The notes under the pieces: generated by a model
Told to the model about the DNA's origin: nothing
The model's database searches: none
What the model saw: the letters and a program-made list of their open reading frames with translations, nothing else
Translations under genes and position numbers: made by a program
In this document: in pieces, positions 11,096 to 19,786 of the stretch
Layout of the letters: each line of letters begins with the position of its first letter
How positions within the stretch are numbered: the stretch's first letter is position 1
Assembly (NCBI RefSeq): GCF_002205165.1
Contig: NZ_NIVS01000008.1
Coordinates: forward strand, 1 to 64,000
Reading direction: 5' to 3'
DNA from: Stenotrophomonas maltophilia
GTDB lineage: Bacteria; Pseudomonadota; Gammaproteobacteria; Xanthomonadales; Xanthomonadaceae
Length of the DNA stretch: 64,000 nt

Positions 11096-11397
11096 TCACG
11101 CTTGGCCACATTCTGGCGCTCGGCGCGGTGCTGTTCTGCATCAGCCTTGCCGGCATCTTCCTCAACCGCAAGAACATCATCGTGCTGTTGATGTCCATCG
11201 AGTTGATGCTGCTGTCGGTCAACATCAATTTCGTCGGGTTCTCGCGTGAGATGGGTGATACGGCCGGACAGCTGTTCGTCTTCTTCATCCTGACCGTGGC
11301 CGCGGCCGAGGCCGCCATCGGCCTCGCGATCCTGGTAACCCTGTTCCGTACTCGCCGCACCATCAATGTCGGCGAAGTCGATTCGCTGAAGGGCTGA
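11092..11397 (+). CDS. nuoK: NADH-quinone oxidoreductase subunit K
   Basis: Mrp-type membrane subunit of complex I, 101 aa, with three transmembrane helices. The two buried acidic residues important for proton transfer in the family are present as Glu37 (SIELML) and Glu73 (AAAEAAIG). It overlaps nuoJ by 4 nt and ends 7 nt before nuoL. Confidence 0.96.
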   Translation: MITLGHILALGAVLFCISLAGIFLNRKNIIVLLMSIELMLLSVNINFVGFSREMGDTAGQLFVFFILTVAAAEAAIGLAILVTLFRTRRTINVGEVDSLKG

Positions 11398-11404
11398 TCC
11401 GTAG

Positions 11405-13597
11405 ATGGAAATCACTCTCTCCAAGAGTCTGTTGATCGCAGTGGTGCTCGCACCGCTGTTCGGCAGCATCATCGCCGGCCTGTTCGGTCGTCAGGTCGGT
11501 CGCGCTGGCGCGCAGGCGGTCACCATCCTCGGCGTAGCGGTCAGCTGCGTGCTGTCCAGCTATGTGCTGTACATGCTGCTGTGGGGCGGCGCCCAGCCGT
11601 TCAACCAGAACATCTATACGTTCTTCGAAGTGGGCCAGTACTCGGCGCACGTCGGCTTCATGGTCGACAAGCTCACCGCGATGATGATGGTCGTGGTGAC
11701 CTTCGTGTCCTTCCTGGTGCACGTGTACACCATCGGCTACATGCAGGATGACCCGGGCTACCAGCGGTTCTTCAGCTACATCTCGCTGTTCACCTTCTCG
11801 ATGCTCACCCTGGTGATGAGCAACAACTTCCTGCAGCTGTTCTTCGGCTGGGAAGCGGTGGGCCTGGTCTCGTACCTGCTGATCGGCTTCTGGTTCAAGC
11901 GCCCGACCGCCATCTTCGCCAACATGAAGGCCTTCCTGGTCAACCGTGTCGGTGACTTCGGCTTCATCCTCGGCATCGCCGGCGTGTTGTGGGTGTTCGG
12001 CACCCTGGATTACGCCACCGTGTTCGCCAACGCCCAGGTGCTGGGCCACCCGGATGCGCTGATCCAGATCTGGTCGGGCACGATCAACCTGTTCGGGACC
12101 TCCATCCCGGTGATGAGCGAGCCGGTGATCTGGTCGGTCGCCACCGTGATCTGCATCTGCCTGTTCATCGGTGCGATGGGCAAGTCGGCCCAGGTGCCGC
12201 TGCACGTCTGGCTGCCGGACTCGATGGAAGGCCCGACCCCGATCTCGGCCCTGATCCACGCCGCGACCATGGTCACCGCGGGCATCTTCATGGTCACCCG
12301 CATGTCGCCGCTGTTCGAGCTGTCGCAGACCGCGCTGAACTTCGTGCTGTTCATCGGTGCCACCACCGCGTTCTTCACCGGCCTGATCGGCATCGTGCAG
12401 AACGACATCAAGCGCGTCGTCGCGTACTCCACGCTGTCCCAGCTGGGTTACATGACCGTCGCCCTGGGTGTTTCGGCCTATTCGGCCGCCGTGTTCCACC
12501 TGATGACCCACGCCTTCTTCAAGGCGCTGCTGTTCCTCGGCGCGGGCTCGGTGATCATCGCCATGCACCACGAGCAGGACATGCGCAAGATGGGCGGCCT
12601 GCGCAAGTACATGCCGATCACCTTCATCACCATGTGGATCGGTACGCTGGCCCTGGTCGGTACCCCGTTCTTCTCCGGCTTCTACTCCAAGGACACCATC
12701 ATCGAGGCCGCGCAGCACCACGCGCATGTGTCCTCGAGCTGGGTGGCGACCTACGGGTACTGGGCAGTGCTGGGTGGCGTGGTCGTGACCAGCTTCTACA
12801 GCTTCCGTCTGCTGTTCCTGACCTTCCATGGCAAGGAACGCTTCCGCGATGCGCATGACGATCACGGCCATGGCCATGACGATCATCACGCCGCCGACGC
12901 GCATGCAGCTGACGCCCACCATGGCGACGCGCATCATGACGATCATGGCCACGGCCATGGCGCGCATGAGCCGCACGAAACCCCGTGGGTGGTGACGCTG
13001 CCGCTGATCCTGCTGGCGATTCCCTCGATGGTCATCGGTTTCTTCAGCATCGGTCCGATGCTGTATGGCACCGACTGGGCCGGCCACCATGCCGACGCCG
13101 CCATCCCGGGCCAGGTGCATTCGTTCTTCACCGGCATCGTTGATTTCTACGACCCGGCGCGCAACACCATCGGTGCGCTGGCCGAAGAGTTCCACGGCCC
13201 GGTGGCCTTCGCGATCCACGGCATGATGGCCCCGGCCTTCATCCTGACGGTGGTCGGCTTCCTGCTGGCGGCACTGTTCTACCTGTGGAAGCCGGAACTG
13301 GCCGGCAAGGCCCGCAAGACCTTCGCGCCGATCGTGTCGGTGCTGGAGAACAAGTACGGCTTCGACAAGCTCTGGATCGGCGGTTTCGCCGGCGGCGGTA
13401 TCAAGCTCGGCAAGGTTTCGCGCGCGATCGACACGAACGTGGTCGATGGTGTGGTGGTCAACGGTTCGGCGCGCCTGATCGATCTGGCGGCCAACCTGCT
13501 GCGTCGCACCCAATCCGGTTTCCTCTATCACTACGCCTTCGCGATGATCATCGGCCTGATTGCCCTTCTGGGCGTCCTGATGCATTACCTGCGTTGA
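11405..13597 (+). CDS. nuoL: NADH-quinone oxidoreductase subunit L, with His-rich loop
   Basis: Distal antiporter-like subunit of complex I with the long lateral helix, 730 aa, against roughly 610 aa in E. coli. The proton-antiporter core is clear (GWEAVGLVSYLLIGFW near residue 150, GKSAQVPLHVWLPDSMEGPTP near 260). The excess length lies in the C-terminal third, where residues 484-524 are a His/Asp/Gly/Ala-rich, nearly repetitive segment with 16 histidines in 41 positions. It falls in a loop between transmembrane segments. A metal-binding role is only an inference. Confidence 0.96.
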   Translation: MEITLSKSLLIAVVLAPLFGSIIAGLFGRQVGRAGAQAVTILGVAVSCVLSSYVLYMLLWGGAQPFNQNIYTFFEVGQYSAHVGFMVDKLTAMMMVVVTFVSFLVHVYTIGYMQDDPGYQRFFSYISLFTFSMLTLVMSNNFLQLFFGWEAVGLVSYLLIGFWFKRPTAIFANMKAFLVNRVGDFGFILGIAGVLWVFGTLDYATVFANAQVLGHPDALIQIWSGTINLFGTSIPVMSEPVIWSVATVICICLFIGAMGKSAQVPLHVWLPDSMEGPTPISALIHAATMVTAGIFMVTRMSPLFELSQTALNFVLFIGATTAFFTGLIGIVQNDIKRVVAYSTLSQLGYMTVALGVSAYSAAVFHLMTHAFFKALLFLGAGSVIIAMHHEQDMRKMGGLRKYMPITFITMWIGTLALVGTPFFSGFYSKDTIIEAAQHHAHVSSSWVATYGYWAVLGGVVVTSFYSFRLLFLTFHGKERFRDAHDDHGHGHDDHHAADAHAADAHHGDAHHDDHGHGHGAHEPHETPWVVTLPLILLAIPSMVIGFFSIGPMLYGTDWAGHHADAAIPGQVHSFFTGIVDFYDPARNTIGALAEEFHGPVAFAIHGMMAPAFILTVVGFLLAALFYLWKPELAGKARKTFAPIVSVLENKYGFDKLWIGGFAGGGIKLGKVSRAIDTNVVDGVVVNGSARLIDLAANLLRRTQSGFLYHYAFAMIIGLIALLGVLMHYLR

Positions 13598-13620
13598 TGA
13601 CCTGTACGGAATAAGAAGAC

Positions 13621-15129
13621 GTGTCGAACTGGCCCCTACTTAGTGTTCTCATCTGGCTGCCGATCATCGGCGGTGCATTGATCCTTGCCATCCGGGATGC
13701 CCAAACCGCCCGGTGGGCGTCCCTGGGCGTCGCGGTGCTGACCTTCGTGGCCAGCCTGTCGCTGCTCAGCGGCTATGACACGGGAATCGACGCGCTGCAG
13801 TTCGTCGAGACCCGCGCCTGGATCCCCGCCTACGACATCGGCTACAACCTCGGCGTCGACGGCATCGCGATCGCGCTGATTCTGCTGACCACGCTGGTCT
13901 CGGTGCTGGCGCTGATCGGTGCCTGGAGCGCGATCGACAAGCGCGTGAACCAGTACGTGGCCGCCTTCCTGATCCTGGAAGGTGTCACCGTCGGTATCTT
14001 CTCGGCGACGGACGCGATGCTGTTCTACGTGTTCTTCGAAGCGATGCTGATCCCGATGTTCCTGATCATCGGTGTCTGGGGCGGCCCGCGCCGCATCTAC
14101 GCCGCGCTGAAGTTCTTCCTGTACACCTTCCTCGGCTCGGTGCTGATGCTGGTGGCCCTGATCTACCTGTACCTGAAGGGCGGCAGCTTCCAGCTGGCCG
14201 ACCTGTACCAGCTGCAGCTGTCGGGCAAGGAACAGACCTGGATCTTCTTCGCGTTCCTGATCGCCTTCGCGGTCAAGGTGCCGATGTTCCCGGTCCACAC
14301 CTGGCTGCCGGATGCCCACGTGGAAGCGCCGACCGCCGGTTCGGTGATCCTGGCCGCCATCGCCCTGAAGATCGGTGGCTACGGCTTCCTGCGCTTCAAC
14401 CTGCCGATCGTGCCGGACGCCTCGCATGAGTGGGCCTGGCTGGTGATCGCACTGTCGCTGGTGGCGGTGATCTACGTCGGCCTGGTCGCCCTGGTGCAGG
14501 ACGACATGAAGAAGCTGATCGCCTATTCGTCGATCGCGCACATGGGCTTTGTGACCCTCGGTACCTTCATCGCGATGTGGCTGGTGCGTGACGCCGGCAA
14601 CCCGGACGCAGCCCGTCTGGGCCTGCAGGGCGCGATGGTGCAGATGGTCTCGCACGGCTTCGTGTCCGGCGCGATGTTCTCCTGCGTCGGCGTGCTGTAC
14701 GACCGCATGCACAGCCGCCGCATCGCCGATTACGGCGGCGTGGTCAACGTGATGCCCTGGTTCGCCACCTTTGCCATGCTGTTCTTCATGGCCAATGCCG
14801 GCCTGCCGGGTACCAGCGGGTTCGTGGGTGAATTCATGATCATCATGGCCAGCTTCCAGCGCAATCCGTGGCTGGCACTCGGCGCGGCGAGCACCCTGGT
14901 GATCACCGCGGCGTATACGCTGTGGCTGTACAAGCGCGTGTTCTTCGGTGAAGTGGCCAACGCCCATGTCGCCGAACTGAAGGACATCAACGGTCGCGAG
15001 TGGCTGGTGTTGGGTGTATTCGCTGTGGGCACCCTTGCCCTGGGCCTGTACCCCAAGCCGCTGACCGACCTGATGGAGCCCTCGATCGCGAAGCTGGCGA
15101 TGCAGATCGCATCCAGCAAGCTGCTGTAA
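13621..15129 (+). CDS. nuoM: NADH-quinone oxidoreductase subunit M
   Basis: Antiporter-like membrane subunit, 502 aa, about 14 transmembrane helices. The essential glutamate of the family is Glu140 (FFEAMLIPMF), and the conserved lysine-containing block AVKVPMFPVHTWLPDAHVEAPTAGS lies near residue 220. It begins with GTG at 13621 after GGAATAAGAAGAC. A 23-nt spacer follows nuoL. Confidence 0.96.
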   Translation: MSNWPLLSVLIWLPIIGGALILAIRDAQTARWASLGVAVLTFVASLSLLSGYDTGIDALQFVETRAWIPAYDIGYNLGVDGIAIALILLTTLVSVLALIGAWSAIDKRVNQYVAAFLILEGVTVGIFSATDAMLFYVFFEAMLIPMFLIIGVWGGPRRIYAALKFFLYTFLGSVLMLVALIYLYLKGGSFQLADLYQLQLSGKEQTWIFFAFLIAFAVKVPMFPVHTWLPDAHVEAPTAGSVILAAIALKIGGYGFLRFNLPIVPDASHEWAWLVIALSLVAVIYVGLVALVQDDMKKLIAYSSIAHMGFVTLGTFIAMWLVRDAGNPDAARLGLQGAMVQMVSHGFVSGAMFSCVGVLYDRMHSRRIADYGGVVNVMPWFATFAMLFFMANAGLPGTSGFVGEFMIIMASFQRNPWLALGAASTLVITAAYTLWLYKRVFFGEVANAHVAELKDINGREWLVLGVFAVGTLALGLYPKPLTDLMEPSIAKLAMQIASSKLL

Positions 15130-15162
15130 TCGGGCCGTCGAGAGTATTGATTCCAGGATTTG

Positions 15163-16626
15163 ATGATGACCACCTCGCCGCTGTTGCCACTGACCGCCGC
15201 TGACCTCCCGCCGCTCGCTCCCGAGCTGGTGCTGGTCGGCAGTGCGTTCGCCCTGTTGATGCTTGATCTTTTCATCAGTGAGAAGAACAAGATCTGGACC
15301 CACCTGTTCTCGATCGCTGCGCTGGCGGTCGTGTTCTTCATGCTCGCCACTGGAGTGGGCGGGCAGGGCGAGGTCTTCCACGGCATGTTCGTCCGCGACA
15401 ACGCGGCCGACGTGATGAAGACCGTGATAGTGCTGTGCAGCGGGCTGACCCTGATCTACGGCTGGAGCTACCTGCGCGAGCGCAAGCTGTACCAGGGCGA
15501 GATCCCGGTGCTGATCCTGTTCGCCACCGCGGGCATGATGATCCTGGTCTCCGCCGGCAGCCTGCTGATGGTCTACCTGGGCCTGGAACTGCTGGCGCTG
15601 TGCTCGTACGCACTGGTCGCCAGCAACCGTGAAAACGGCCTGGCCTCGGAAGCGGCGATGAAGTACATCGTGCTCGGTTCGCTGGCCTCGGGTCTGCTGC
15701 TGTACGGCATGTCGCTGATCTACGGCGCCACCGGCTCGCTGCACCTGGATGCCATCAACGCCGCCATTCCGCATACCGAAGAGAAGATGCTGCTGCTGAC
15801 CGGCGCGGTGTTCATGATCGCCGGTGTGGCCTTCAAGCTGGGTGCGGCGCCGTTCCACATGTGGCTGCCCGACGTGTACCAGGGTGCCCCGGCACCGGTT
15901 GCGCTGTTCATCAGCTCGGCCCCGAAGCTGGCCGCGTTCGGCATGGCCTACCGCCTGCTGGAAATGGGCGTGGGCCCGCTGGCCGACGAGTGGAAGTACC
16001 TGATCGGTGGCCTGGCCGCTCTGTCGCTGGTGATCGGCAACCTGATGGCGATCGCGCAGACCAACCTCAAGCGCATGCTGGCCTTCTCGACCGTCTCGCA
16101 CATCGGCTTCCTGCTGATGGGCATGGCCGGTGGGGGCGAGCGGGGCTACTCGGCGGCGCTGTTCTATGCGCTGAGCTACGCGATCATGTCGACCGCCGCG
16201 TTCGGCGCGATCATCGCACTGTCCCGCAATGGCTTTGAAGCCGAGAAGATCGAAGACTTCAAGGGCCTCAATGCCCGCAACCCGTGGATGGCCGGCCTCG
16301 TGCTGTGCATCATGGCGTCGCTGGCAGGCATCCCGCCGTTCCTGGGCTTCTGGACCAAGCTGGCCGTCCTCGGCGCGGCGATCCAGGGCGACATGCTGTG
16401 GCTGGCCATGGTCGGCGTGATCTGCGCCGTGATCGGTTGCTTCTATTACCTGCGCGTCATCAAGGTCATGTACTTCGATGAGCCGGTGGGTGAGCCGCTG
16501 CCGGCCAACAACGACCGCGTGCTGGGCGTGGTGCTGGGCGTGAATGCCCTGGCGCTGCTGGCCCTGGGCGTGGCGTGGAACCCGATCATGGTGTGGTGCC
16601 AGCAGGCATTTGCACAAATTTCGTAA
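15163..16626 (+). CDS. nuoN: NADH-quinone oxidoreductase subunit N
   Basis: Antiporter-like membrane subunit closing the nuo operon, 487 aa from the ATG at 15163. ATG at 15166 or TTG at 15160 are neighbouring alternatives. Family features include the Glu-containing YLGLELLALCSYAL near residue 133 and FKLGAAPFHMWLPDVYQGAPAP near 227. No strong terminator follows; the initiator tRNA begins 121 nt downstream, after a -10-like TAATAT at 16655-16660. Confidence 0.95.
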   Translation: MMTTSPLLPLTAADLPPLAPELVLVGSAFALLMLDLFISEKNKIWTHLFSIAALAVVFFMLATGVGGQGEVFHGMFVRDNAADVMKTVIVLCSGLTLIYGWSYLRERKLYQGEIPVLILFATAGMMILVSAGSLLMVYLGLELLALCSYALVASNRENGLASEAAMKYIVLGSLASGLLLYGMSLIYGATGSLHLDAINAAIPHTEEKMLLLTGAVFMIAGVAFKLGAAPFHMWLPDVYQGAPAPVALFISSAPKLAAFGMAYRLLEMGVGPLADEWKYLIGGLAALSLVIGNLMAIAQTNLKRMLAFSTVSHIGFLLMGMAGGGERGYSAALFYALSYAIMSTAAFGAIIALSRNGFEAEKIEDFKGLNARNPWMAGLVLCIMASLAGIPPFLGFWTKLAVLGAAIQGDMLWLAMVGVICAVIGCFYYLRVIKVMYFDEPVGEPLPANNDRVLGVVLGVNALALLALGVAWNPIMVWCQQAFAQIS

Positions 16627-16747
16627 AAAACGATACAAACGTGCGCAACTCGTGTAATATTCATCTCCTGAGTTGTTGATGCAGCGGTTTCGCCAGAACA
16701 TCGTTGCTAGGAAGTCTCCCGGGCCTTCCGCACTCATCCGCTTCTGC

Positions 16748-16824
16748 TGCGGGGTGGAGCAGTCTGGCAGCTCGTCGGGCTCATAACCCGAAGGTCGCAG
16801 GTTCAAATCCTGCCCCCGCTACCA
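16748..16824 (+). tRNA. Initiator tRNA (fMet, anticodon CAT)
   Basis: A 77-nt tRNA with encoded CCA and anticodon CAT. Three consecutive G-C pairs close the anticodon stem (GGG/CCC), the hallmark of an initiator. The first acceptor pair is unpaired, here T1 opposite T72, where E. coli has C1 opposite A72. Position upstream of rimP-nusA-infB matches the metY context of many gammaproteobacteria. Confidence 0.95.
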
Positions 16825-16856
16825 CAGAAAATCTGCAGTGCAGATGCAGTAGACGA

Positions 16857-16889
16857 AAAAGCGATCTCGGCAACGAGGTCGCTTTTTTC
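16857..16889 (+). terminator. Rho-independent terminator after tRNA-fMet
   Basis: GCGATCTCG pairs with CGAGGTCGC (one G-T wobble) around a GCAA loop, preceded by five A and followed by six T. The symmetrical A and T runs make it usable in both directions. Confidence 0.85.
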
Positions 16890-16894
16890 GTTAT

Positions 16895-16949
<55 letters not shown>

Positions 16950-17084
16950 CGGGGCGGCGCGACAGTGGAAGGTCGGCGGAACGGGGCGGGGTGATGACGG
17001 CTGCGGCGACGATGATCGACAGCCAGTCACCCTCAATGACACGTCCTCGCCTGAAATGTTTCCCGCCTTTGCTTGCGACGTCAG

Positions 17085-17221
17085 TGACTGGCCAGTCATT
17101 TGCGTGGGCAGCGGTGTGGGCAGGTTGGCGGGACCATTAGGGCGACATGGATGCCGCCCATGAGCCCCCATGGACGGGTTCACGGCGCGTCCCGCGGACC
17201 TGCCCGCGCCGCTGCCCACGC
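17085..17221. repeat. Large inverted-repeat element upstream of rimP
   Basis: Imperfect 24-nt arms at 17102-17125 and 17198-17221 are complementary except for two positions that would be G-U wobbles in RNA. The inner segments CGGGAC (17129-17134) and GTCCCG (17189-17194) extend the stem, leaving a structured 54-nt centre. A perfect 14-bp palindrome (TGACTGGCCAGTCA, 17085-17098) lies just to the left, and a half copy occurs near 17024. No open frame here looks coding. It could encode a structured RNA or be a small palindromic repeat element. Confidence 0.6.
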
Positions 17222-17287
17222 CGAACGCCACACACCCGCTTGGCTGTTCAGCTTTCCGAATACAGGCACCATAAACCACCCCAACCA

Positions 17288-17316
17288 TTGCACCAGCCCG
17301 GTGCAACGGCTATCAT
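17288..17316 (+). promoter_or_regulatory. Sigma-70-type promoter for rimP-nusA-infB
   Basis: TTGCAC and TATCAT are separated by exactly 17 nt. A perfect inverted repeat, TTGCACC and GGTGCAA with a 5-nt centre (17288-17306), overlaps the -35 box and spacer, so a repressor could act here. The leader to rimP would be about 260 nt. It includes a GGGCCC-AAC-GGGCCC hairpin with a T-rich flank near 17498-17524 and a GGTCCA/TGGACC hairpin near 17533-17549. Confidence 0.6.
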
Positions 17317-17584
17317 CAGTGGCTTAGCGGACTGTCTATCCATATCCTTCCAACGGACGTGAACAGGCCCCGCAACCGGCTTCCAGGAACGGCAACCTGT
17401 ACCCAGGCCGCCGTGACCCCCGGAACGCTGGGCTCGCAGAGGCGCACCACGTGCGCACCTGCACCGGAATCCAGCATGACCGGAGTTGTACCGGACAGGG
17501 GCCCAACGGGCCCTTTGTTGTTTCCGGAAGGTGGTCCAAGCCGTGGACCAGACCGTATTTCTTTTCAACGAATCAAGGCCGACT

Positions 17585-18175
17585 GTGAGCGACAAGGCAA
17601 CCGAAATCGCGAATCTGCTCGCCCCCACCGTTCAGTCGCTGGGTCTCGAGCTGCTGGGCGTGGAATATCTGACCGCCCCGGGTGGTGCCACGCTGCGCCT
17701 GTACATCGACGTGCCGCTGGCCGAACAGCCCGAGCGCATCGTCAACATCGACGACTGCGAACGCGTCAGCCGCGAAGTGTCCGCCCAGCTGGACGTCGAA
17801 GACCCGATCACGGCGAACTACACGCTGGAAGTGTCTTCGCCGGGCGTGGACCGCCCGCTGTTCACCGGCGAGCAGTTCCAGCGCGCCATCGGCGAATCGG
17901 CCAAGGTGACGCTGAAGCTGCCGCAGGACGGCCGCCGCCGTCTGCAGGGCGAGATCCTCGCCGTGGATATCGAACAAGGCACGGTGACCTTCAAGGTCGA
18001 CAATGCCCCGTTTACCGCCGACATCGAAAACATCGACAAGGCACGCATCATGCCGGACTGGGCCGCCCTCGGCCTGGCTCCGACCAAACCGACTGGCCCG
18101 GCACCCAAACAGGGTGGCAAGGCGAACAAGAAACCATCCAACGAGCCGGCGGCCAAAAAGCCGCGCGCGGAGTGA
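17585..18175 (+). CDS. rimP: Ribosome maturation factor RimP
   Basis: Assembly factor for the 30S subunit, 196 aa from the GTG at 17585. The GTG is preceded by CAAGG, and the protein then begins [12 protein letters not shown]. The frame is open back to 17486, but the extension is not family-like. The conserved LELLGVEY and [16 protein letters not shown] blocks are visible near residues 20 and 80. The C-terminal 35 residues are a Lys/Pro/Ala-rich tail beyond the usual fold. nusA begins 4 nt after the stop. Confidence 0.92.
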   Translation: MSDKATEIANLLAPTVQSLGLELLGVEYLTAPGGATLRLYIDVPLAEQPERIVNIDDCERVSREVSAQLDVEDPITANYTLEVSSPGVDRPLFTGEQFQRAIGESAKVTLKLPQDGRRRLQGEILAVDIEQGTVTFKVDNAPFTADIENIDKARIMPDWAALGLAPTKPTGPAPKQGGKANKKPSNEPAAKKPRAE

Positions 18176-18179
18176 GCCA

Positions 18180-19691
18180 ATGAGCAAGGAACTTTTGCTG
18201 GTAGTGGATGCGGTCGCCAACGAAAAAGGCGTCCCGCGCGAAGTCATCTTCGATGCCATCGAGGCAGCGTTGGCTTCGGCTGCCAAAAAGCGTTACCCGG
18301 AAGAAGAAGTGCTGGCCCGTGTGTCGATCGACCACAAGGACGGCAACTACGAAACCTTCCGCCGCTGGGAAGTGGTGGCCGATGACGTGGTCATGGAGTC
18401 CCCGGACCGCCAGATCCGTCTGATGGACGCCATCGATGAAGCCGACGGCGTGGAAGTCGGCGATTTCATCGAAGAGCAGATCGAAAACCCGGACTTCGGC
18501 CGTATCGCCGCACAGGCCGCCAAGCAGGTGATCGTCCAGCGCGTGCGCGAGGCCGAGCGTCAGCAGGTGGTCGATGCGTGGAAGGATCGCGTCGGCGAAC
18601 TGGTCACCGGTGTGGTCAAGCGCGCCGAGCGCGGCAACATCTATGTGGACCTGGGCGGCAACGCCGAGGCCTTCATTCCGAAGGACAAGGGCATTCCGCG
18701 CGACGTCCTGCGCGCGGGCGACCGCGTGCGCGGTTACCTGGCCGAAGTCCGTTCGGAACCGCGTGGCCCGCAGCTGTTCATCAGCCGCGCCGCCCCGGAA
18801 TTCATGATCGAACTGTTCAAGCTCGAAGTGCCCGAAGTCGGCCAGGGTCTGGTCGAGATCAAGGCCTGTGCACGTGATCCGGGCGACCGCGCCAAGATCG
18901 CCGTGCTGGCCCACGATTCGCGTACCGATCCGATCGGTGCCTGCATCGGCATGCGCGGTTCGCGCGTGCAGGCCGTGTCCAACGAGCTCAATGGCGAGCG
19001 CGTGGACATCGTGCTGTGGAACGAGAACCCCGCCAACTTCGTCATCAACGCGATGGCGCCGGCGGAAGTGCAGTCGATCATCGTCGATGAAGAAAAGCAC
19101 TCGATGGACTTGGCCGTGGCGGAAGAGCGCCTGGCCCAGGCGATCGGCAAGGGCGGCCAGAACGTCCGTCTTGCCAGCCGCCTGACCGGTTGGCAGCTCA
19201 ATGTGATGACCCAGGACCAGGTGACCGCCAAGTCCGAGGCAGAGCAGGGCGTTGCCCGCCAGCTGTTCATGGACAAGCTGGAAGTGGATGAAGAAATCGC
19301 CGCCATCCTGGTGACCGAAGGCTTCAACACCGTGGAAGAAATCGCCTACGTCCCGGTCGGCGAACTGCTGGCCGTGGAAGGCTTCGACGAAGACATCGTC
19401 GAAGAGCTGCGTGCCCGTGCCCGCGATGCGCTGCTCAACGAAGCGCTGGCGGTGGAAGAAGGTCTGGAAGACGGCTCGCCGTCGGAAGACCTGCTCGCCC
19501 TGGAAGGCATGGACGAGGCAACTGCCTACGCCCTGGCCGATCACGGCGTGCGTACCAGTGAGGACCTGTCGGACCTGGCCGCCGACGAGATCCTCGAGTT
19601 CGGCATCGAGGACATGGACCAGGAGCGCGCCGCCGCCCTGATCCTTGCCGCCCGAGCCGAGGAGATCGCCCGCCTGGAGCGCGGCGAATGA
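18180..19691 (+). CDS. nusA: Transcription termination/antitermination factor NusA
   Basis: RNA-polymerase-associated factor controlling pausing, termination and antitermination, 503 aa. The order is an N-terminal RNAP-binding domain (to about 130), an S1 domain (VTGVVKRAERGNIYVDLGGNAEAFIP near 140), and two KH domains (GMRGSRVQAV near 255; AIGKGGQNVRLASRLTGW near 320). Two C-terminal acidic helix-hairpin repeats follow, as in gammaproteobacteria. The ATG at 18180 follows GCGGAGTGAGCCA. Usual neighbours are rimP and infB. Confidence 0.96.
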   Translation: MSKELLLVVDAVANEKGVPREVIFDAIEAALASAAKKRYPEEEVLARVSIDHKDGNYETFRRWEVVADDVVMESPDRQIRLMDAIDEADGVEVGDFIEEQIENPDFGRIAAQAAKQVIVQRVREAERQQVVDAWKDRVGELVTGVVKRAERGNIYVDLGGNAEAFIPKDKGIPRDVLRAGDRVRGYLAEVRSEPRGPQLFISRAAPEFMIELFKLEVPEVGQGLVEIKACARDPGDRAKIAVLAHDSRTDPIGACIGMRGSRVQAVSNELNGERVDIVLWNENPANFVINAMAPAEVQSIIVDEEKHSMDLAVAEERLAQAIGKGGQNVRLASRLTGWQLNVMTQDQVTAKSEAEQGVARQLFMDKLEVDEEIAAILVTEGFNTVEEIAYVPVGELLAVEGFDEDIVEELRARARDALLNEALAVEEGLEDGSPSEDLLALEGMDEATAYALADHGVRTSEDLSDLAADEILEFGIEDMDQERAAALILAARAEEIARLERGE

Positions 19692-19786
19692 GCCAGCGAT
19701 GAACAGTGCCCTGACCCGCTCAGGGCTTAGACTCCGCGCTGCCTTCGCACGTTTCGAGGGAGCGCCAACCAGATCATAGGATCCGA

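Noticed and set aside
13636..16806. A 1056-codon open frame on the - strand opposite nuoM and nuoN
   Set aside because: It is rich in His, Gln, Arg and Asp without recognisable domains. It mirrors strongly supported nuo genes and is a typical antisense shadow in high-GC DNA.
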